Shown here: piece after piece, positions 7,001-7,925 of the stretch
How positions within the stretch are numbered: the stretch's first letter is position 1
How the letters are laid out: every line of letters begins with the position of its first letter
Assembly (NCBI GenBank): GCA_035527455.1
Contig: DATLAN010000048.1
Location: 1 to 7,925, forward strand
Origin: DATLAN01 sp035527455
GTDB taxonomy: Bacteria; Planctomycetota; Planctomycetia; Pirellulales; Thermoguttaceae
Length of the DNA: 7,925 nt
Direction: 5' to 3'
The notes under the pieces: generated by a model
Seen by the model: the letters and a program-made list of their open reading frames with translations, nothing else
Told to the model about the DNA's origin: nothing
Databases searched by the model: none
Program-made: the position numbers and the translations under genes

Positions 7001-7925
7001 CAAGATGTTCGACAACAAGGACGTGGGCAACTTCGGGTTGACCGAAACGATCAACAACAATCTCTGGAACCTGGTCGGAGTTCCCGCGCCCTGGATGCAC
7101 ACGTTCCACTTCCGCGTCGTCGACGGAGCGGAGGAAGCGCCCACCGGAACCGACGGTCAACACTACGGCGATTTCTGGGGCATGTTCCTGGCGCTGGAGG
7201 ACTACGACGCCCGGTTCCTCGACGCTCACGGCCTGCCGGACGGGAACCTCTACAAGCTGAAGAACGGGATTTTCGACGGCAACCGGCTCAAACGCCACCA
7301 GGGGCGCGACTCGGTGGCCAACGACGCCGACTTCCAGAACATCCGCAACTATCTCCGGCCGACCCAGTCCGACGCCTGGCTCGACACTTACGTCAACTAC
7401 GATCGCTGGAACTGGTACCACGCCGTGGTGGAAGGTGTTCGTCACTACGATGTGCGGCCGGCCGACAGCCACTTGAAGAATCGGGCCTGGTACTTCGAGC
7501 CTTACGAGGGGAGCCCGTACGGCCGGCTCTGGACGCTGCCCCACGACTCGGACGCCAGTTGGGGACCCAATTGGAACGCCGGCGAGGATTACTCGAAAAA
7601 CGCGATCTTCGGGGGGACCGGCAAGCCGGCCTTCAAGCAGGACTACCGCAACACGATCCGCGAGTTTCGGGACCTGGTGTGGACCGAGGAGGTCATCCTC
7701 CAGATGATCGACGACCTGGCGGCCTTCGTCACCGGGTTCTCTCAGGCCGATCGCGACCGCTGGCGAAGCGCCCCCGCGGCGGCCGGCTATCAGGACTTCG
7801 GCCCTATCGAGGCCAAGATCCAGGACATGAAGAACTTCGCGTTCGTGGGTTGGACCGAGCCGTGGGCGAACGTGGGCCCGGCGGTCCCAGCCGGCGGCCG
7901 CGCCGCCCACCTGGACAGTCTTGCC
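4026..7925 (+). CDS. Large secreted lamin-tail domain / CotH kinase family protein (3' end outside window)
   Basis: The frame is open from the TGA at 3837-3839 to the window edge, giving at least 1300 residues from the ATG at 4026; GTG 4011 would add five residues. Residues 1-30 are very Arg-rich, followed by LEPLEPRLVLDGG (28-40), matching the LEPR-XLL motif near the N-terminus of large planctomycete extracellular proteins; there is no ordinary hydrophobic signal peptide. In order I see a lamin-tail domain at about 42-155 (DWIEIYNPSDTPVDLEGWYL), a jelly-roll segment starting near 180 and resuming at 388-540, a second lamin-tail-like domain between its halves (about 206-387, DFVEIQNVSDETVDTSGW), a third at about 546-711 (VVINEIHYDP, EFIELVNTTARPIDLSGW), an Ig-like spacer at about 718-875, and a CotH-type kinase domain from about 888. 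Kinase landmarks are NGKRSMRFRFPKG (957-969), LKNRAWYFEP (1150-1159) and LPHDSDASWG (1171-1180). Likely role: a surface or secreted protein, possibly phosphorylating extracellular targets; the target is unknown. The real C-terminus, perhaps with an anchoring or dockerin-type module, is not visible. Confidence 0.88.
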   Translation, partial: MGPRKRHRTWFRSRRSRTEATRKARRVLEPLEPRLVLDGGALMISELMAVNSSTLADEDGDFADWIEIYNPSDTPVDLEGWYLTDDADDLTKWEFPSHVLAPDEYVVVFASDKDRAEPGLPLHTNFKLSGGGEYLALVEADGSNIAHEFSPAYPEQSTDVSYGYTFSSSTFVSEGAELTYLVPTAGEAALGNAWTAPDFDDSNWNGSNVFDRILITEAGTTFPTDFVEIQNVSDETVDTSGWVVALNHGLLAPINNVHPILWYLPDSMEPGEILYRSDATWGSDIVWASTGPNWAMIVDDEGNVVDFIPWKYQTADLAALDVTINGFPITLGGAWSGASFNPLGIQSNFSFQRRGSSDGNTAADWAVTSATMGTQNAGLPVPFSSKCYTGIGYATGSPGLEEAIRTDVTADMHGVNSSLWTRIRFDVPDPSAADGLTLQMKYNDAFVAYLNGQPIAGRNAPNPPQWNSRATAGRSVADSLQYEEINVSAHLDQLLPGTNVLAIHALNASADDDDFLMLPRLVGTSHQAQSQYFHSPTPGGPNSAGFVVINEIHYDPEENSQHVEFIELVNTTARPIDLSGWRFDDGVRFTFPQGTVIPGAGYLVVAEDPAAVQTRFGVSALGPWRGRLDNEGETIVLLNELEQLQDEVSYQNTFPWPIAARGDGSSMELIHPSLDNDLGGSWRPSGYQTLSLPGQTIDPAEAAPTPGRPNSVFSSRVPPQIRQVAHEPQQPVTGEAVVVTAKVTDPNGVAEVNLAYQLVLPGAYIPAFLPLAHGTLLADPYRDFSRNPAYDNPANWTTVVMRDDGTGVDATAGDDIYTASIPPQTTNRTLVRYRITATDRGGVSDAAPYRDDPSMNFAYYVYDGVPDYVAQTRSVQPDGAGHVYPSEMLTSLPVYTLITRTGDLEDCIGYNSADRIPSSNDGARRRFNWEGTFVYDGVVYDHVLYRLRQHNDRYGLNGKRSMRFRFPKGHYFQAYDNYGNPYPTQWRTLNTGKMFDNKDVGNFGLTETINNNLWNLVGVPAPWMHTFHFRVVDGAEEAPTGTDGQHYGDFWGMFLALEDYDARFLDAHGLPDGNLYKLKNGIFDGNRLKRHQGRDSVANDADFQNIRNYLRPTQSDAWLDTYVNYDRWNWYHAVVEGVRHYDVRPADSHLKNRAWYFEPYEGSPYGRLWTLPHDSDASWGPNWNAGEDYSKNAIFGGTGKPAFKQDYRNTIREFRDLVWTEEVILQMIDDLAAFVTGFSQADRDRWRSAPAAAGYQDFGPIEAKIQDMKNFAFVGWTEPWANVGPAVPAGGRAAHLDSLA
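4641..5186 (+). other. Lamin-tail-like domain inserted in a jelly-roll domain of the CotH protein
   Basis: The protein reads NAWTAPDFDDSNW just before this segment and YTGIGYATGSPG just after it. In related proteins these two motifs normally follow each other directly (xxWTxxxFDDSxW...GxxGxGY), which makes the roughly 182 residues between them an insertion. The inserted part reads RILITEAG, DFVEIQNVSDETVDTSGWVV, NWAMIVDDEGNVVDFIPWKY and GTQNAGLPVPFSS. It therefore looks like a self-contained lamin-tail-like unit with its own N- and C-terminal strands. Confidence 0.6.
6687..7925 (+). other. CotH-type kinase domain region of the large secreted protein (partial)
   Basis: From about residue 888 the sequence follows the CotH pattern: MLTSLPVYTLI as the opening strand, HNDRYGLNGKRSMRFRFPKG, where the canonical form is a structure-guided RGxSS...KKSYRxKF with the lysine at Lys959, then NFGLTETINNNLWNLVGVPA, LKNRAWYFEP with Lys1151, and PHDSDASWG with Asp1174 and Asp1176, aligning with the PWDxDxxFG motif that holds the metal-binding aspartates. 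The window ends at GGRAAHLDSLA, a segment expected near the end of this region. Kinase activity is plausible because the acidic and basic landmarks are retained, but it is unproven for this subgroup. Confidence 0.7.

Noticed and set aside
3816..7910. A 1364-codon open frame on the minus strand, opposite the LTD/CotH gene
   Set aside because: It is again codon-aligned with the sense gene and lacks any known domain. The sense strand encodes clear lamin-tail and CotH motifs.
1..7925. A new defence, CRISPR or mobile-element system
   Set aside because: I found no repeat arrays, transposase or recombinase motifs, tRNA-like sequence, terminal inverted repeats or nuclease/helicase domains. The two genes are recognisable extracellular protein families in divergent orientation.

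Overview
The window looks like chromosomal DNA from a high-GC planctomycete or close relative. Three things support this: a Tat-exported GH116 glycoside hydrolase of a type familiar in that phylum, a large secreted lamin-tail/CotH-kinase protein with an N-terminal LEPR-XLL-like motif, and long spacing with little operon structure. This is inferred from protein character alone; no rRNA or phylogenetic marker is present.

Layout: positions 1-66 are a short 3' flank without a gene. Positions 67-3318 (minus strand) hold one complete gene for a 1083-residue GH116 (GBA2/beta-glucosidase-like) hydrolase, with a Tat signal behind a Cys-rich leader and a carbohydrate-binding-like beta-sandwich inserted in its N-terminal half. 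Positions 3319-4025 are a divergent intergenic region of about 700 bases. I see no convincing gene there, only a Shine-Dalgarno site for the minus-strand gene, a weak inverted repeat, a 9-bp tandem duplication, and a plausible sigma70-type promoter with a Shine-Dalgarno-like sequence for the rightward gene. Positions 4026-7925 (plus strand) hold the first 1300 codons of a very large extracellular protein that runs off the window: Arg-rich N-terminus, LEPR motif, three lamin-tail-like domains, a jelly-roll segment, an Ig-like spacer and a CotH-type kinase domain.

The two genes are transcribed away from each other. Both products are predicted to act outside the cytoplasm: one probably trims beta-linked glycosides, the other is probably a surface or secreted protein with a possible phosphotransferase domain. 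Nothing in the sequence links them in one pathway. The most interesting observations are two domain-in-domain insertions: the beta-sandwich inside the GH116 N-terminal domain, and a lamin-tail-like domain that splits a jelly-roll in the CotH protein. I did not find a clearly new multi-gene system.
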